Positions 43,580 through 52,627 are shown, counted from the stretch's first letter. The stretch: 64,000 nucleotides of DNA from UBA9300 sp032260385 (GCA_032260385.1 JAVVEL010000003.1:104761-168760), one strand, 5' to 3'. Notes: generated by a model from the sequence alone, not told the origin. Translations and numbers: made by a program.

Positions 43580-44518
43580 ATGAAGATTGGGCTCGATGTA
43601 ATGGGCGGAGATTACGCACCGGGGGCTATCCTCGAAGGTGCCTTTGATGCTTTAGGGTCCCTCTTACCCGGGGAGAAGATTGTTCTTATTGGCGACGAAA
43701 AAGCTATAAGGGAGGGGGCTAACAGGGAAGGTGTTGATATTTCCCTTTTTGACCTGGTGCCTTCCACTGAAGTAATAGAAATGGGTGAGCACCCTGCCCG
43801 GGCATTTTCACAGAAAAAGGATTCCAGTATTGCAGTTGGCTACCGGCTTCTGAAAAAAGGGCTTATTGATGGTTTTGCCAGTGCGGGTAATACAGGGGCC
43901 ATGCTTATCGGAGCCAGCTATACTGTAAACGTTATACCCGGGGTTTTTCGACCTGCCCTGGTCCTGGCCATCCCCACTTCAAAAGGTGGCAAATCAGTCC
44001 TGCTGGATGTGGGTTTAAATCCCGACTGCAAGCCCGATGTGCTTCTTCAATATGCAAAACTGGGAAGCCTCTATGCCAGGTATGTACTTGAGATTGATAA
44101 TCCCACGGTGGGACTGTTAAACATAGGTGAAGAAGAAACAAAGGGCTCTGTTGCCGTAAGGGGCGCCCATGAGTTGCTAAAGGATTATCCTGCTGTGAAT
44201 TTTATCGGTAACGTTGAAGCTAACGTGCTGTTTACCGGTAATATGTCTGATGTGGTTGTGTGCGATGGTTTTGTGGGGAATATAATAATTAAACAGGGAG
44301 AGGCCTTTTACTCGATTTATAAGGAGAGAAAGCTGGAAGATGAATTTTTTGAGAAACTGAATTTTGAACATTTCGGTGGGACACCTGTTGTAGGGATAAA
44401 TGCCAATGTGGTTATTGGTCATGGTATCTCGCGCCGCACTGCCGTTAAGAATATGATTCTGCAAACAAGAGATGTGATAAATGCTGATCTGGCAATAAAA
44501 ATCGCTGAAGAAATTTAA
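43580..44518 (+). CDS. plsX: Phosphate acyltransferase PlsX
   Basis: 312 residues. The enzyme makes acyl-phosphate from acyl-ACP and inorganic phosphate for membrane phospholipid synthesis. The start MKIGLDVMGGDYAP, the VIEMGEHPARAFSQKKDSSI segment and SAGNTGAML are diagnostic; the C-terminal half has NIGEEETKGS and the VVCDGFVGNI motif. It begins 13 bases after rpmF and is followed by fabH two bases later. Confidence 0.96.
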   Translation: MKIGLDVMGGDYAPGAILEGAFDALGSLLPGEKIVLIGDEKAIREGANREGVDISLFDLVPSTEVIEMGEHPARAFSQKKDSSIAVGYRLLKKGLIDGFASAGNTGAMLIGASYTVNVIPGVFRPALVLAIPTSKGGKSVLLDVGLNPDCKPDVLLQYAKLGSLYARYVLEIDNPTVGLLNIGEEETKGSVAVRGAHELLKDYPAVNFIGNVEANVLFTGNMSDVVVCDGFVGNIIIKQGEAFYSIYKERKLEDEFFEKLNFEHFGGTPVVGINANVVIGHGISRRTAVKNMILQTRDVINADLAIKIAEEI

Positions 44519-44520
44519 TC

Positions 44521-45525
44521 ATGGAAAAACTAAAAGCCTTAATAACCGGGGTAAATGCATGGTTCCCCGAGTACAGGTTAACAAATGATGAGCTGGCAAC
44601 TATGGTTGACACCTCTGATGAATGGATAATGCAAAGGGTAGGAATAAAGGAAAGAAGGATACTGAAGGGAGAAAACCAGGGTACCTCGGTACTAGGTGCT
44701 GAAGCAGTGAGGGGCCTGCTGAAGAAAACAGGAACCGCGGCTGAGGAGATTGATCTGCTCATCTGTGCAACAGTAACACCCGATATGATATTCCCGGCTA
44801 CTGCCAATATTATTTCAGATAAGGTTGGGATAAAAAATGCCTTTAGCTTTGACATTAATGCAGCATGCTCAGGCTTTCTTTTTGCCTTGCAGACAGCTGC
44901 GGAATATGTTAAATCGGGTCGATATAAAAAGGTTATACTGGTTGGAGCTGATAAGATGTCGTCAATCACTGACTATACCGACAGGACTACCTGCCCGCTT
45001 TTTGGTGACGCGGCAGGGGCCGTACTCCTTGAGCCCACAACGGAAGACCTTGGAATAATAGACCACCTCTTTCACACCGACGGCTCCGGGAGACAATACC
45101 TTCACATGAAGGCCGGCGGGTCCGAAAGGCCTGCAAGCCACGAAACTGTAGATGCCAAAGAACATTTTGTCTTCCAGGAAGGACAAACAGTGTTTAAGTT
45201 TGCAGTGTCAAATATGGCAGATGTCGCGGTGGAGGTGATGAAAAGAAATAAGCTCAGGGCAAAAGATGTGGCCTGGCTGGTACCACACCAGGCCAACCTC
45301 AGGATCATTGATGCAACGGGGAGAAGAATGGGTCTTGATCCTGACCAAATAATGATCAACATCGAAAAGTATGGTAATACCACTGCAGCAACTATACCGC
45401 TGTGCCTCTGGGAATATGAAGACAGGATGAAAAAAGGAGATAATATAATACTGGCAGCTTTTGGAGGAGGCTTTACCTGGGGTGCTCTGTATTTAAAATG
45501 GGGCTACGATACTAAAAATAACTAA
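44521..45525 (+). CDS. fabH: 3-oxoacyl-ACP synthase III (FabH)
   Basis: 334 residues. Starts the fatty-acid cycle by condensing acetyl-CoA (or branched acyl-CoA) with malonyl-ACP. The catalytic triad is visible: C116 in NAACSGFLFAL, His in WLVPHQANLRI and Asn in KYGNTTAATIP. The DTSDEWIMQRVGIKERR segment is typical of FabH. Two bases after plsX. Confidence 0.96.
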   Translation: MEKLKALITGVNAWFPEYRLTNDELATMVDTSDEWIMQRVGIKERRILKGENQGTSVLGAEAVRGLLKKTGTAAEEIDLLICATVTPDMIFPATANIISDKVGIKNAFSFDINAACSGFLFALQTAAEYVKSGRYKKVILVGADKMSSITDYTDRTTCPLFGDAAGAVLLEPTTEDLGIIDHLFHTDGSGRQYLHMKAGGSERPASHETVDAKEHFVFQEGQTVFKFAVSNMADVAVEVMKRNKLRAKDVAWLVPHQANLRIIDATGRRMGLDPDQIMINIEKYGNTTAATIPLCLWEYEDRMKKGDNIILAAFGGGFTWGALYLKWGYDTKNN

Positions 45526-45551
45526 ATACTTAATATTGACACAATAGTTCT

Positions 45552-45559
45552 TAACTTTG
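45552..45559 (+). promoter_or_regulatory. -7 promoter element for the bactofilin/ATP synthase gene cluster
   Basis: TAACTTTG matches TAnnTTTG. TTG at 45536 lies 13 bases before it, closer than the usual spacing. It precedes the bactofilin start by 31 bases and is the only candidate found for the first ATP synthase transcription unit. Confidence 0.5.
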
Positions 45560-45589
45560 AGAGTTATTTTTAAAACAATTATCTGAGTC

Positions 45590-46003
45590 ATGGCAAAGCT
45601 TAGCGAAAGTGAAAATTCAAATATTAACCTTATAAGCCTCGGGACCGAAATTACGGGTGATATTAAATCAGACGGCGATATAAGGATCGATGGTATACTT
45701 ATTGGCAACCTGGCAACCAAGGGAAAGGTGGTCATAGGAAATACCGGTAAGGTCAAAGGTGAAGTAGTTTGCAAAAACTCGGAAGTCTGCGGCGAGGTGG
45801 ATGGTAAAATAAATGTAAGCCAGTTACTCACACTTAAGTTATCATCAAAGATAAACGGAGATATCATAACCGATAAGCTATCTATAGAACCGGGAGCCAT
45901 GTTTACAGGTAACTGCAATATGACTGACGATAATGAGAAGGAAGGACAGGCAGCCACAGCAAAACAGCCAATCACAAAAAAAGAAGTCTCCGGCGAAAAA
46001 TGA
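45590..46003 (+). CDS. Bactofilin (polymer-forming cytoskeletal protein)
   Basis: 137 residues. The bactofilin beta-helix core is about residues 15-110: SLGTEITGDIKSDGDIRIDGILIGNL and the periodic GKVVIGNTGKVKGEV, with a hydrophilic C-terminal tail. Bactofilins form nucleotide-independent filaments and shape cells or localise enzymes. Its 3' end overlaps the next gene (AtpZ-like) by 71 bases in another frame. In Bacteroidota bactofilin often lies beside ATP synthase genes. Confidence 0.92.
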   Translation: MAKLSESENSNINLISLGTEITGDIKSDGDIRIDGILIGNLATKGKVVIGNTGKVKGEVVCKNSEVCGEVDGKINVSQLLTLKLSSKINGDIITDKLSIEPGAMFTGNCNMTDDNEKEGQAATAKQPITKKEVSGEK

Positions 46004-46214
46004 TGAAGAACCTGATGAATCTCTGTCGGCCTATGCACGGTATACCGGCATGGCTTTCCAGATGATCATCATAATCGGTCTCATGACCTTTGTCGGTGTT
46101 AAACTGGATGAGCGAAGTGCCGGTGAAAAACCAATATTTACTGCTATCCTGTCACTGCTGGGAGTATTTGCGGCTTTATATACTGCCCTGAAAGATTTTA
46201 TCCGGAAAAAATAA
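45933..46214 (+). CDS. atpZ: AtpZ-like ATP synthase assembly factor
   Basis: 93 residues. Two membrane helices (about 38-58 and 69-88) follow a basic, charged N-terminus, and the VKLDERSAGEKPIFTAILSLLGVFAALYTAL segment matches the AtpZ/AtpI family, which helps assemble the membrane ring or import magnesium. The start overlaps bactofilin by 71 bases; no better start is seen, as the next in-frame ATG (46050) lies inside the first helix. Precedes the small membrane protein and atpB. Confidence 0.8.
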   Translation: MRRKDRQPQQNSQSQKKKSPAKNDEEPDESLSAYARYTGMAFQMIIIIGLMTFVGVKLDERSAGEKPIFTAILSLLGVFAALYTALKDFIRKK

Positions 46215-46218
46215 GCTG

Positions 46219-46608
46219 ATGAAGACTGCCAGGCAGATATTCATAAACCTCCTTTTGTACTCCCTTTTTATATTTGCCTTACTCATAGCATCCACTTTTC
46301 TCTTTCCCCGTCTGTTAAGCTTTTCTGACATTCTGCTTCCGGGCCTGGGCTACCCGGTGATAACCGCACTGTCTCTCCTGGTCTTTAAGACAGGATACGG
46401 CAAACCCGTTGAAAACCAGCCCCTCTTTACAATGGGTGCGGTGGGACTTAAATTCTTTCTGTCAATGGTTTTTGCCCTTATATACTTTGTTGTTTTTAAA
46501 AATACCGGTGCGGTTTATGTCTTATTATTCTTTTTATTATATTTAGCGTTCACAATATATCTGCTCAGGTTTATATATAAGGCCTTGAAAACTAAATCTT
46601 TAAAATAA
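46219..46608 (+). CDS. AtpI-like small membrane protein
   Basis: 129 residues with four predicted membrane helices (about 8-30, 35-55, 70-93 and 97-118). It lies between atpZ and atpB, the place of the subunit-I or AtpI-like protein in other operons. Its sequence is not recognisable as AtpI beyond topology. No charged catalytic motif was seen. A role in c-ring assembly is an inference from position. Confidence 0.65.
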   Translation: MKTARQIFINLLLYSLFIFALLIASTFLFPRLLSFSDILLPGLGYPVITALSLLVFKTGYGKPVENQPLFTMGAVGLKFFLSMVFALIYFVVFKNTGAVYVLLFFLLYLAFTIYLLRFIYKALKTKSLK

Positions 46609-46616
46609 TTTCAGGT

Positions 46617-47732
46617 TTGAAGTTGAAGAATTTTTTTCTTATATGGTGGCTCTTTTTCAGTCTTGCGGTTTATAGCCCCGCCCTGGCTGCCCGGGACCGG
46701 GACAATGCTGAAGAAAATACCCCGGCCCGGAGCGGAGATCTTAATGGTGAACAGGAAAATGAAGAGGAGGAATTTAATCCCAGTGAATTTGTCTTTGATC
46801 ATATAGGCGATTCACATGACTGGCATATCCTGACAACGCCCAAAGGGCACCACGTAAGTATTTACCTTCCGGTCATCGTCTACAGTAGGAAAAGCGGCCT
46901 GAATGTTTTTTCATCCAGGCACCTGGCTCATGGTCATCACTACAGGGGTTTCATCATAATGCCCGAGGGTGAGCTTGAGGGAGAAATAGCGGAGCTTGAC
47001 AGTGAGGGAAATATAGATGAAGAAAACCTGCCCCTTGATTTCTCAATAACCAAAAATGTGGCCGCCATGATGATTGTCGCAATACTGCTGCTGTGGCTCT
47101 TCCTGGCGCTCGCTAAATCATACCGGAAAACGGGCATCAGTGAACCCAAAGGCATACAGGGCTTTCTTGAACCCGTGGTTCTTTTTGTGAGGGACGATAT
47201 TGCGATACCTAACCTTGGCGAGGAAAAATATGACAGGTATATGCCCTATCTGCTGACGGTATTCTTTTTCATACTTCTCAACAACCTGATGGGCCTTATA
47301 CCTGTTTTCCCCGGCGGTGCAAATGTAACCGGCAATATAGCCGTTACCTTTACCCTGGCAGCCTTTACCATGATTATAATTAATACCAGCGGGAATAAAG
47401 GATATTGGAAGCATATCTTCAATACCCCCGGGGTGCCCTGGTGGCTCAAATTCCCTATTCCCCTGATGCCCCTGGTTGAGTTGATTGGTGTAATAGCAAA
47501 ACCTTTTGCACTGATGGTCCGGCTCTTTGCAAATATTACTGCAGGACATATCATTGTGCTGAGCCTTGTAAGCCTTATCTTCATTTTCAAATCGGTGGCC
47601 TTTGCACCGGTCTCCATAATAATGGTCCTGTTTATGGATTGTATTGAATTGCTTGTGGCCTTTTTGCAGGCCTATATATTTACTTTGTTGTCGGCCCTTT
47701 TCATCGGGCTGGCCATAACGGAAGAACATTAA
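46617..47732 (+). CDS. atpB: F1Fo ATP synthase subunit a
   Basis: 371 residues with a TTG start at 46617. The N-terminal ~150 residues are a phylum-typical extension: signal peptide, an acidic linker, and a periplasmic domain with HIGDSHDWHILTTPKGHHVSIYLPV. The membrane part (about 150-371) has the essential arginine in ALMVRLFANITAGHI, the segment ENLMGLIPVFPGG-like near 230, and ends LFIGLAITEEH. Forms the proton half-channels at the c-ring. Confidence 0.95.
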   Translation: MKLKNFFLIWWLFFSLAVYSPALAARDRDNAEENTPARSGDLNGEQENEEEEFNPSEFVFDHIGDSHDWHILTTPKGHHVSIYLPVIVYSRKSGLNVFSSRHLAHGHHYRGFIIMPEGELEGEIAELDSEGNIDEENLPLDFSITKNVAAMMIVAILLLWLFLALAKSYRKTGISEPKGIQGFLEPVVLFVRDDIAIPNLGEEKYDRYMPYLLTVFFFILLNNLMGLIPVFPGGANVTGNIAVTFTLAAFTMIIINTSGNKGYWKHIFNTPGVPWWLKFPIPLMPLVELIGVIAKPFALMVRLFANITAGHIIVLSLVSLIFIFKSVAFAPVSIIMVLFMDCIELLVAFLQAYIFTLLSALFIGLAITEEH

Positions 47733-47763
47733 ACCAAATATTGTCAAACTAAAATTTAAAATT

Positions 47764-47970
47764 ATGACAGGTACTTTAGCAGCAGTAGGAGCAGCAATTG
47801 CGGTAATAGGAGCCGGGCTGGGTATCGGACGCATTGGCGGTCAGGCAATGGAGGCAATAGCACGCCAGCCTGAAGCAGCATCCAAGATCCAGATGGCGAT
47901 GATTATTTCTGCAGCGCTGATAGAAGGGGTGGCCCTTTTTGCAGTGGTTGTAGCTCTTATTGCGGATTAA
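47764..47970 (+). CDS. atpE: F1Fo ATP synthase subunit c
   Basis: 68 residues, two helices joined by the RQP loop (R34-P36). The ion-binding carboxylate is E54 in AALIEGVALFAVV. The residue after E54 is glycine rather than serine or threonine, which points to protons, not sodium. First helix GxGxGxG packing motif: GAGLGIGRIGG. Followed directly by a strong terminator-like hairpin that could raise its dosage relative to downstream subunits. Confidence 0.96.
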   Translation: MTGTLAAVGAAIAVIGAGLGIGRIGGQAMEAIARQPEAASKIQMAMIISAALIEGVALFAVVVALIAD

Positions 47971-47977
47971 AATTAGT

Positions 47978-48013
47978 GGCAGCCTGTGACGCTTGGTCAC
48001 AGGACTGCCTTTT
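47978..48013 (+). terminator. Hairpin with T-run between atpE and atpF (partial terminator or processing site)
   Basis: GGCAG (47978-47982) plus CCTGTGAC (47983-47990), loop GCTTG, GTCACAGG (47996-48003), a bulged A, CTGCC (48005-48009), then TTTT. This is a 13-bp GC-rich stem with one bulge, followed by a T-run, located 8 bases after the atpE stop. It could terminate a fraction of transcripts or protect the atpE message. Confidence 0.75.
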
Positions 48014-48033
48014 ATCAGAAAAACAGGATAAAC

Positions 48034-48549
48034 ATGATATTAGCCAGTAACAGCCTTACAACACCCGAACTGGGAACCATCGTATGGACAACTTTGATTT
48101 TCCTGATGCTCCTGGTCATCCTGAGAGCTTTTGCATGGAAACCCATAATGCAGGCAATCAAAGCCAGGGAAGAAAGTATAAAAGGATCACTCGAATCGGC
48201 CGAGGAAGCACGCAGGGAAATGGAACGCCTGAAAGCAGACAACGAAGCCATAATGGAGGAGGCGCGAAGTGAAAGGGATGAACTCCTGAAAGAAGCACGC
48301 GATGCTAGGGACAAATTAATTGCCGAAGCAAAGAATCAGGCAAAGACAGAGGCCGATAAGTTAATTCATAAAGCCCGCACTGGCATAGAAAGAGAAAAAT
48401 CAATGGCTATTAATGATATAAGAAACCAGATTGCCAGCCTTTCAGTCGAAATAGCCGAAAAAATACTGGGAGAACAACTTAAGGACAGCAATGAGCAAAA
48501 TAAACTAATAGAAAAATTGCTCGATGATATGAATCTGAAAGAAAATTAG
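48034..48549 (+). CDS. atpF: F1Fo ATP synthase subunit b
   Basis: 171 residues from the ATG at 48034, preferred over an in-frame ATG at 47986 that falls in the upstream hairpin. One N-terminal membrane helix (about 10-30: IVWTTLIFLMLLVIL) followed by a long alanine/glutamate-rich coiled coil that forms the peripheral stalk. Twelve bases upstream of atpH. Confidence 0.94.
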   Translation: MILASNSLTTPELGTIVWTTLIFLMLLVILRAFAWKPIMQAIKAREESIKGSLESAEEARREMERLKADNEAIMEEARSERDELLKEARDARDKLIAEAKNQAKTEADKLIHKARTGIEREKSMAINDIRNQIASLSVEIAEKILGEQLKDSNEQNKLIEKLLDDMNLKEN

Positions 48550-48560
48550 AGCCCCGGGCA

Positions 48561-49097
48561 ATGAATGAAAGCAAGATAGCGGTAAGATATTCAAAAGCAC
48601 TCTTTCTGTCAGCAAAGGAGCAGGGACTGATTAAAGAGGTAAGGGATGACATGCTCCTTATCCTCGAAATTTCAGGCCTGGGTGATTTCAGGGAGCTTAT
48701 CGAAAGTCCTATTATACCCGATTCAAAGAAAAGGCAGGTAATGAGCGCCATCTTCAAAGAAAATATAAGTGATATAAGCTTCAGCCTGGTAAGGCTTGCC
48801 CTTAATAATAACAGGGAAGCCTTCCTCCCGGGTATTGCAAGATGCTATATCGATTTGGCCGATAAACACGAGGGGATAACAAAAGTAACACTCAGAACCG
48901 CCGTAGCCGTAAGCAGGGATAACAGGGCTACGGTAATTGATATAATTGAAAGGGATCTTGATACAAAAGCCGACCTGAAAGAAATTGTGGATGAAGATCT
49001 TGCAGGCGGCTTTATACTTAAGGTTGAGGACCTCTATGTTGATGCAAGCCTTAAATCACAGCTGAGAAAAATACGTAAACAATTGATTAAGCAATAG
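48561..49097 (+). CDS. atpH: F1Fo ATP synthase subunit delta
   Basis: 178 residues. All-helical N-terminal domain (RYSKALFLSAKEQG) and the conserved C-terminal half (RTAVAVSRDNRATVIDIIERDL, GGFILKVEDLYVDASLKSQLRKI). Connects F1 to the peripheral stalk. Confidence 0.94.
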   Translation: MNESKIAVRYSKALFLSAKEQGLIKEVRDDMLLILEISGLGDFRELIESPIIPDSKKRQVMSAIFKENISDISFSLVRLALNNNREAFLPGIARCYIDLADKHEGITKVTLRTAVAVSRDNRATVIDIIERDLDTKADLKEIVDEDLAGGFILKVEDLYVDASLKSQLRKIRKQLIKQ

Positions 49098-49135
49098 ATA
49101 ACAGCATTTAAACCGCAATAATCAGATAATAAGTT

Positions 49136-50737
49136 ATGGCAGGTATAAAACCAGCAGAGGTATCAAAAATACTGAAACAACAACTTGAAGGAATACAAAC
49201 GGGGGCTGCCCTTGATGAGGTGGGTACCGTACTGGAGGTTGGTGATGGCATTGCCAGATTGTACGGTCTTGCCAATGTTCAGGCTAATGAACTCATTGAG
49301 TTTGAAAACGGGGTAAAGGCAATTGTACTGAACCTTGAGGAAGATAATGTCGGAGCCGTACTCCTGGGCTCGTCTGAAGGCATAACGGAGGGTGATATAG
49401 CCAGGCGGACCAGGCGCATTGCATCAATTATGACCGGTGAAGGTCTGCTCGGAAGGGTTATAAGACCCACGGGACAGCCTATAGACGGTAAAGGCCCTAT
49501 AGAAGGAAAGCTATATGAAATGCCCTTCGAGCGTAAAGCCCCGGGTGTTATATTCCGCCAGCCGGTTAAACAACCACTGCAAACAGGTCTCAAGGCTATT
49601 GATGCAATGATACCTATCGGTCGCGGACAGAGAGAACTTATAATTGGTGACCGCCAGACAGGGAAAACAGCCATTGCAATTGATACAATAATTAACCAGA
49701 AAAGTAATTATGACAAAGGCGAACCGGTTTACTGCATTTATGTATCAATAGGCCAGAAAGGTTCAACTGTTGCAAATATTGCATCGGTGCTTGAGGAGCA
49801 CGGAGCAATGGATTACACTGTTATCATCTGTGCCACTGCTGCCGATCCGGCTGCATCACAGTTTTATGCCCCCTTTGCGGGAGCTGCCGTGGGAGAATTT
49901 TTCAGGGATACCGGAAGAGATGCACTCATTATTTATGATGACCTGTCAAAGCAGGCGGTGTCTTACCGTGAGGTCTCCCTCCTGCTGCGCCGTCCCCCCG
50001 GAAGGGAAGCCTATCCCGGTGATGTGTTTTACCTCCATTCGCGCCTCCTCGAAAGAGCTGCCAAGATAATTGAATCAGATGAGGTGGCATTGAAGATGAA
50101 TGATATACCTGAAGCACTGGAGGGTATGATAAAAGGAGGAGGATCGCTCACAGCCCTGCCTATAATTGAAACACAGGCAGGTGACGTGTCAGCCTATATA
50201 CCCACAAACGTGATATCCATTACCGACGGCCAGATCTTCCTGGAAGGAGACCTTTTTAACGCGGGAGTAAGACCTGCAATTAATGTTGGAATATCAGTGT
50301 CGCGTGTGGGAGGAAATGCCCAGATAAAATCGATGAAGAAAATTGCCGGAACACTTAAAGTCGACCAGGCACAATACAGGGAGATGGAAGCTTTTGCCAA
50401 ATTTGGTTCTGACCTTGATGCATCAACAATGGCAATGATTGACAAGGGAGCAAAAAATGTGGAAATCTTAAAACAAAAGCAATACAGACCCATGAAAGTG
50501 GGAAACCAGGTTGCCATAATCTATTGCGGCACAAAAGGCCTGCTTAAAAATGTCCCCGTAAATAAGGTGAGACAGTTCGAAAAAGAATACCTCGAATTCC
50601 TTGAACTCAAACATGAAGACATACTTAAGCAGCTGGGCGAAGGAACGATAAATGATGAAATAAATGCAGTCCTTGAAAAAGTGGCTGCTGACATAGGCAG
50701 GAAATTTGAAGAAAAAGAACCCGGGGCAAGGAAATAA
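49136..50737 (+). CDS. atpA: F1Fo ATP synthase subunit alpha
   Basis: 533 residues with the P-loop GDRQTGKT (171-178), DDLSKQAVSYREVSLLLRRPPGREA and the conserved arginine-bearing VGGNAQIKSMKKI region. Non-catalytic nucleotide-binding subunit of F1. The length is longer than the E. coli 513; a C-terminal acidic extension of ~20 residues accounts for much of it. Confidence 0.97.
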   Translation: MAGIKPAEVSKILKQQLEGIQTGAALDEVGTVLEVGDGIARLYGLANVQANELIEFENGVKAIVLNLEEDNVGAVLLGSSEGITEGDIARRTRRIASIMTGEGLLGRVIRPTGQPIDGKGPIEGKLYEMPFERKAPGVIFRQPVKQPLQTGLKAIDAMIPIGRGQRELIIGDRQTGKTAIAIDTIINQKSNYDKGEPVYCIYVSIGQKGSTVANIASVLEEHGAMDYTVIICATAADPAASQFYAPFAGAAVGEFFRDTGRDALIIYDDLSKQAVSYREVSLLLRRPPGREAYPGDVFYLHSRLLERAAKIIESDEVALKMNDIPEALEGMIKGGGSLTALPIIETQAGDVSAYIPTNVISITDGQIFLEGDLFNAGVRPAINVGISVSRVGGNAQIKSMKKIAGTLKVDQAQYREMEAFAKFGSDLDASTMAMIDKGAKNVEILKQKQYRPMKVGNQVAIIYCGTKGLLKNVPVNKVRQFEKEYLEFLELKHEDILKQLGEGTINDEINAVLEKVAADIGRKFEEKEPGARK

Positions 50738-50743
50738 TAATAT

Positions 50744-51625
50744 ATGGCCAGCTTAAAGGAAATAAGAAGAAGGATAACTTCTGTAAGGTCCACCAGGCAG
50801 ATCACCTCAGCAATGAAGATGGTTGCCGCAGCCCGGCTGCGCAAGGCCCAGGATAAGATAGTCAGACTCAGGCCCTATGCCTCCAAACTGCATGAACTGC
50901 TAATAGGGATAAACAACAGCATTGAAGAATCGGAAAATGACGCAATGTACGGCCGCAAATCAGATAATATCAAGGTCCTGCTTATAGTAGTTACTTCAAA
51001 CAGGGGACTTTGCGGATCATTCAATGCCAACGTTATTAAAGAAACTGTCAGAATTATAGAGGAGAAATACAGCGGGCAGTATCAGAATAATAATCTGTGG
51101 ATTATGACAATTGGTAAAAAGGCATGGGACTTCTTCAGTAAAAAGAATTACCAGATTTACCAGGATAGCAGTGATCTCTTTGATGATCTTACCTTCCAGA
51201 ACACTTCACTCCTGGCAGCAAAGGTGATGGGAGCTTTCCTTGATAAGGAATTTGACAGGATTGAATTTGTTTATAACAGGTTCAGAAATGCTGCAGTACA
51301 GGATCTTAGTTATGAAACCTTCCTGCCTGTTGAGTCAGAGGAAGAAGAGAAGGAAGTTTACGAAGGCGACTATATATTTGAACCGTCGAAGGAAGAAATA
51401 ATAAAGGAATTAATCCCCAAAACTCTTAAGATACAATTTTACAGGACGGTGCTTGATTCTTATGTGGCTGAACACGGTGCAAGAATGACAGCCATGCATC
51501 AGGCTACCGATAATGCCACAGAGCTGATCAGAGATCTTAATCTTGAATACAACAAGGCACGACAGGCAAGCATCACTAACCAGATACTCGAGGTGGTTAA
51601 CGGGGCGGAAGCACTCAGAGGTTGA
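50744..51625 (+). CDS. atpG: F1Fo ATP synthase subunit gamma
   Basis: 293 residues. N-terminal helix MASLKEIRRRITSVRSTRQITSAMKMVAA and the C-terminal helix ITNQILEVVNGAEAL form the rotary shaft. The central Rossmann part has VTSNRGLCGSFNANV. An acidic insertion (about 190-215, EEEEKEVYEG) is present, as in other Bacteroidota. It is the last gene before the polyprenyl synthase, and the ATPase genes are interrupted after it. Confidence 0.95.
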   Translation: MASLKEIRRRITSVRSTRQITSAMKMVAAARLRKAQDKIVRLRPYASKLHELLIGINNSIEESENDAMYGRKSDNIKVLLIVVTSNRGLCGSFNANVIKETVRIIEEKYSGQYQNNNLWIMTIGKKAWDFFSKKNYQIYQDSSDLFDDLTFQNTSLLAAKVMGAFLDKEFDRIEFVYNRFRNAAVQDLSYETFLPVESEEEEKEVYEGDYIFEPSKEEIIKELIPKTLKIQFYRTVLDSYVAEHGARMTAMHQATDNATELIRDLNLEYNKARQASITNQILEVVNGAEALRG

Positions 51626-51651
51626 TCGTACCATCCCTGATTTCAGATAAT

Positions 51652-52626
51652 ATGTATACATACGAAGAACTTAAAGACATTGTAAACAAGGCTGTTAATA
51701 ACATGTCGTATGATTATGAAACAGACAGGCTGTTCGAGCCCGTTAAGTACCTGATGTCAATGGGGGGTAAGCGTATACGGCCCGTGATGACTCTTATGTC
51801 ATGCAACCTCTTCACTGATAAAATCGAGAAAGCCATTCTTCCTTCTCTTGGTATGGAAGTGCTTCATAATTTTACCCTTGTCCATGATGATATAATAGAC
51901 AGGGCGGAAATGCGCCGTGGATCACCCACCGTTCACAGGAAATGGGATCTGAACCAGGCTATATTATCAGGTGACGTAATGGCATTCATCGCAAATGAGT
52001 GTATCATGACTGCTCCTCCTCCTGTGATCATGCAGGTATTTAAAATCTTTAATGATACCGCCATAGAAGTGTGCATAGGACAGCAGATGGACATGGATTT
52101 TGAAAAAAGCAGCTTCGTTTCTCATAGCGACTACCTTCGTATGATAGAACTGAAAACAGCTGTTATGATTGCAGCTTCCATGCAAATTGGCGCTATTATA
52201 GGAAGTGCCGGTCCTGAAGAGATAAACGAGATGTATAATTTCGGAAGAAACCTTGGAATGGCCTTCCAGATACAGGATGATTTACTCGATACCTACGGAG
52301 ACCCCAGGGTATTTGGCAAAAAAACAGGATCTGATATAGTGGCAAATAAGAAAACCATTCTCCTTATAAAAGCTCTTGAACTGGCTTCAGGCAGTCAGCT
52401 TAAAATCCTGAACGAACAATTAAAACTTGAGATCTTCGATCCCGGGGGGAAAATAGCCAGGGTAAAAACCATATTCGACGACCTGAATATTAAAACTGTT
52501 GTTGAAGATATGGCAAGCCAGTATACCGATCTTGCCTATGCAGCACTTGATAATGTAAGGGTTGACCAAAAACGTAAGGAAGAATTAATAAAACTGGCTG
52601 CAAACCTGCTTAACCGTAGTAAATAA
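51652..52626 (+). CDS. Polyprenyl diphosphate synthase, predicted short-chain (GGPP-like)
   Basis: 324 residues from the ATG at 51652; a TTG at 51622 overlapping the atpG stop is less likely. All-helical isoprenyl synthase fold with GGKRIRP, first aspartate-rich motif DDIID (in LVHDDIIDRAEMRRGSPT), GQQMDM, and second motif DDLLD (in FQIQDDLLDTYGD). The residue five positions before the first motif is Phe and there is no two-residue insertion, as in archaeal-type geranylgeranyl diphosphate synthases; long-chain enzymes usually have Ala there. This predicts a C20 (or C15) product but is not proof. It sits between atpG and atpD, splitting the ATP synthase genes. Confidence 0.88.
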   Translation: MYTYEELKDIVNKAVNNMSYDYETDRLFEPVKYLMSMGGKRIRPVMTLMSCNLFTDKIEKAILPSLGMEVLHNFTLVHDDIIDRAEMRRGSPTVHRKWDLNQAILSGDVMAFIANECIMTAPPPVIMQVFKIFNDTAIEVCIGQQMDMDFEKSSFVSHSDYLRMIELKTAVMIAASMQIGAIIGSAGPEEINEMYNFGRNLGMAFQIQDDLLDTYGDPRVFGKKTGSDIVANKKTILLIKALELASGSQLKILNEQLKLEIFDPGGKIARVKTIFDDLNIKTVVEDMASQYTDLAYAALDNVRVDQKRKEELIKLAANLLNRSK

Positions 52627-52627
52627 A

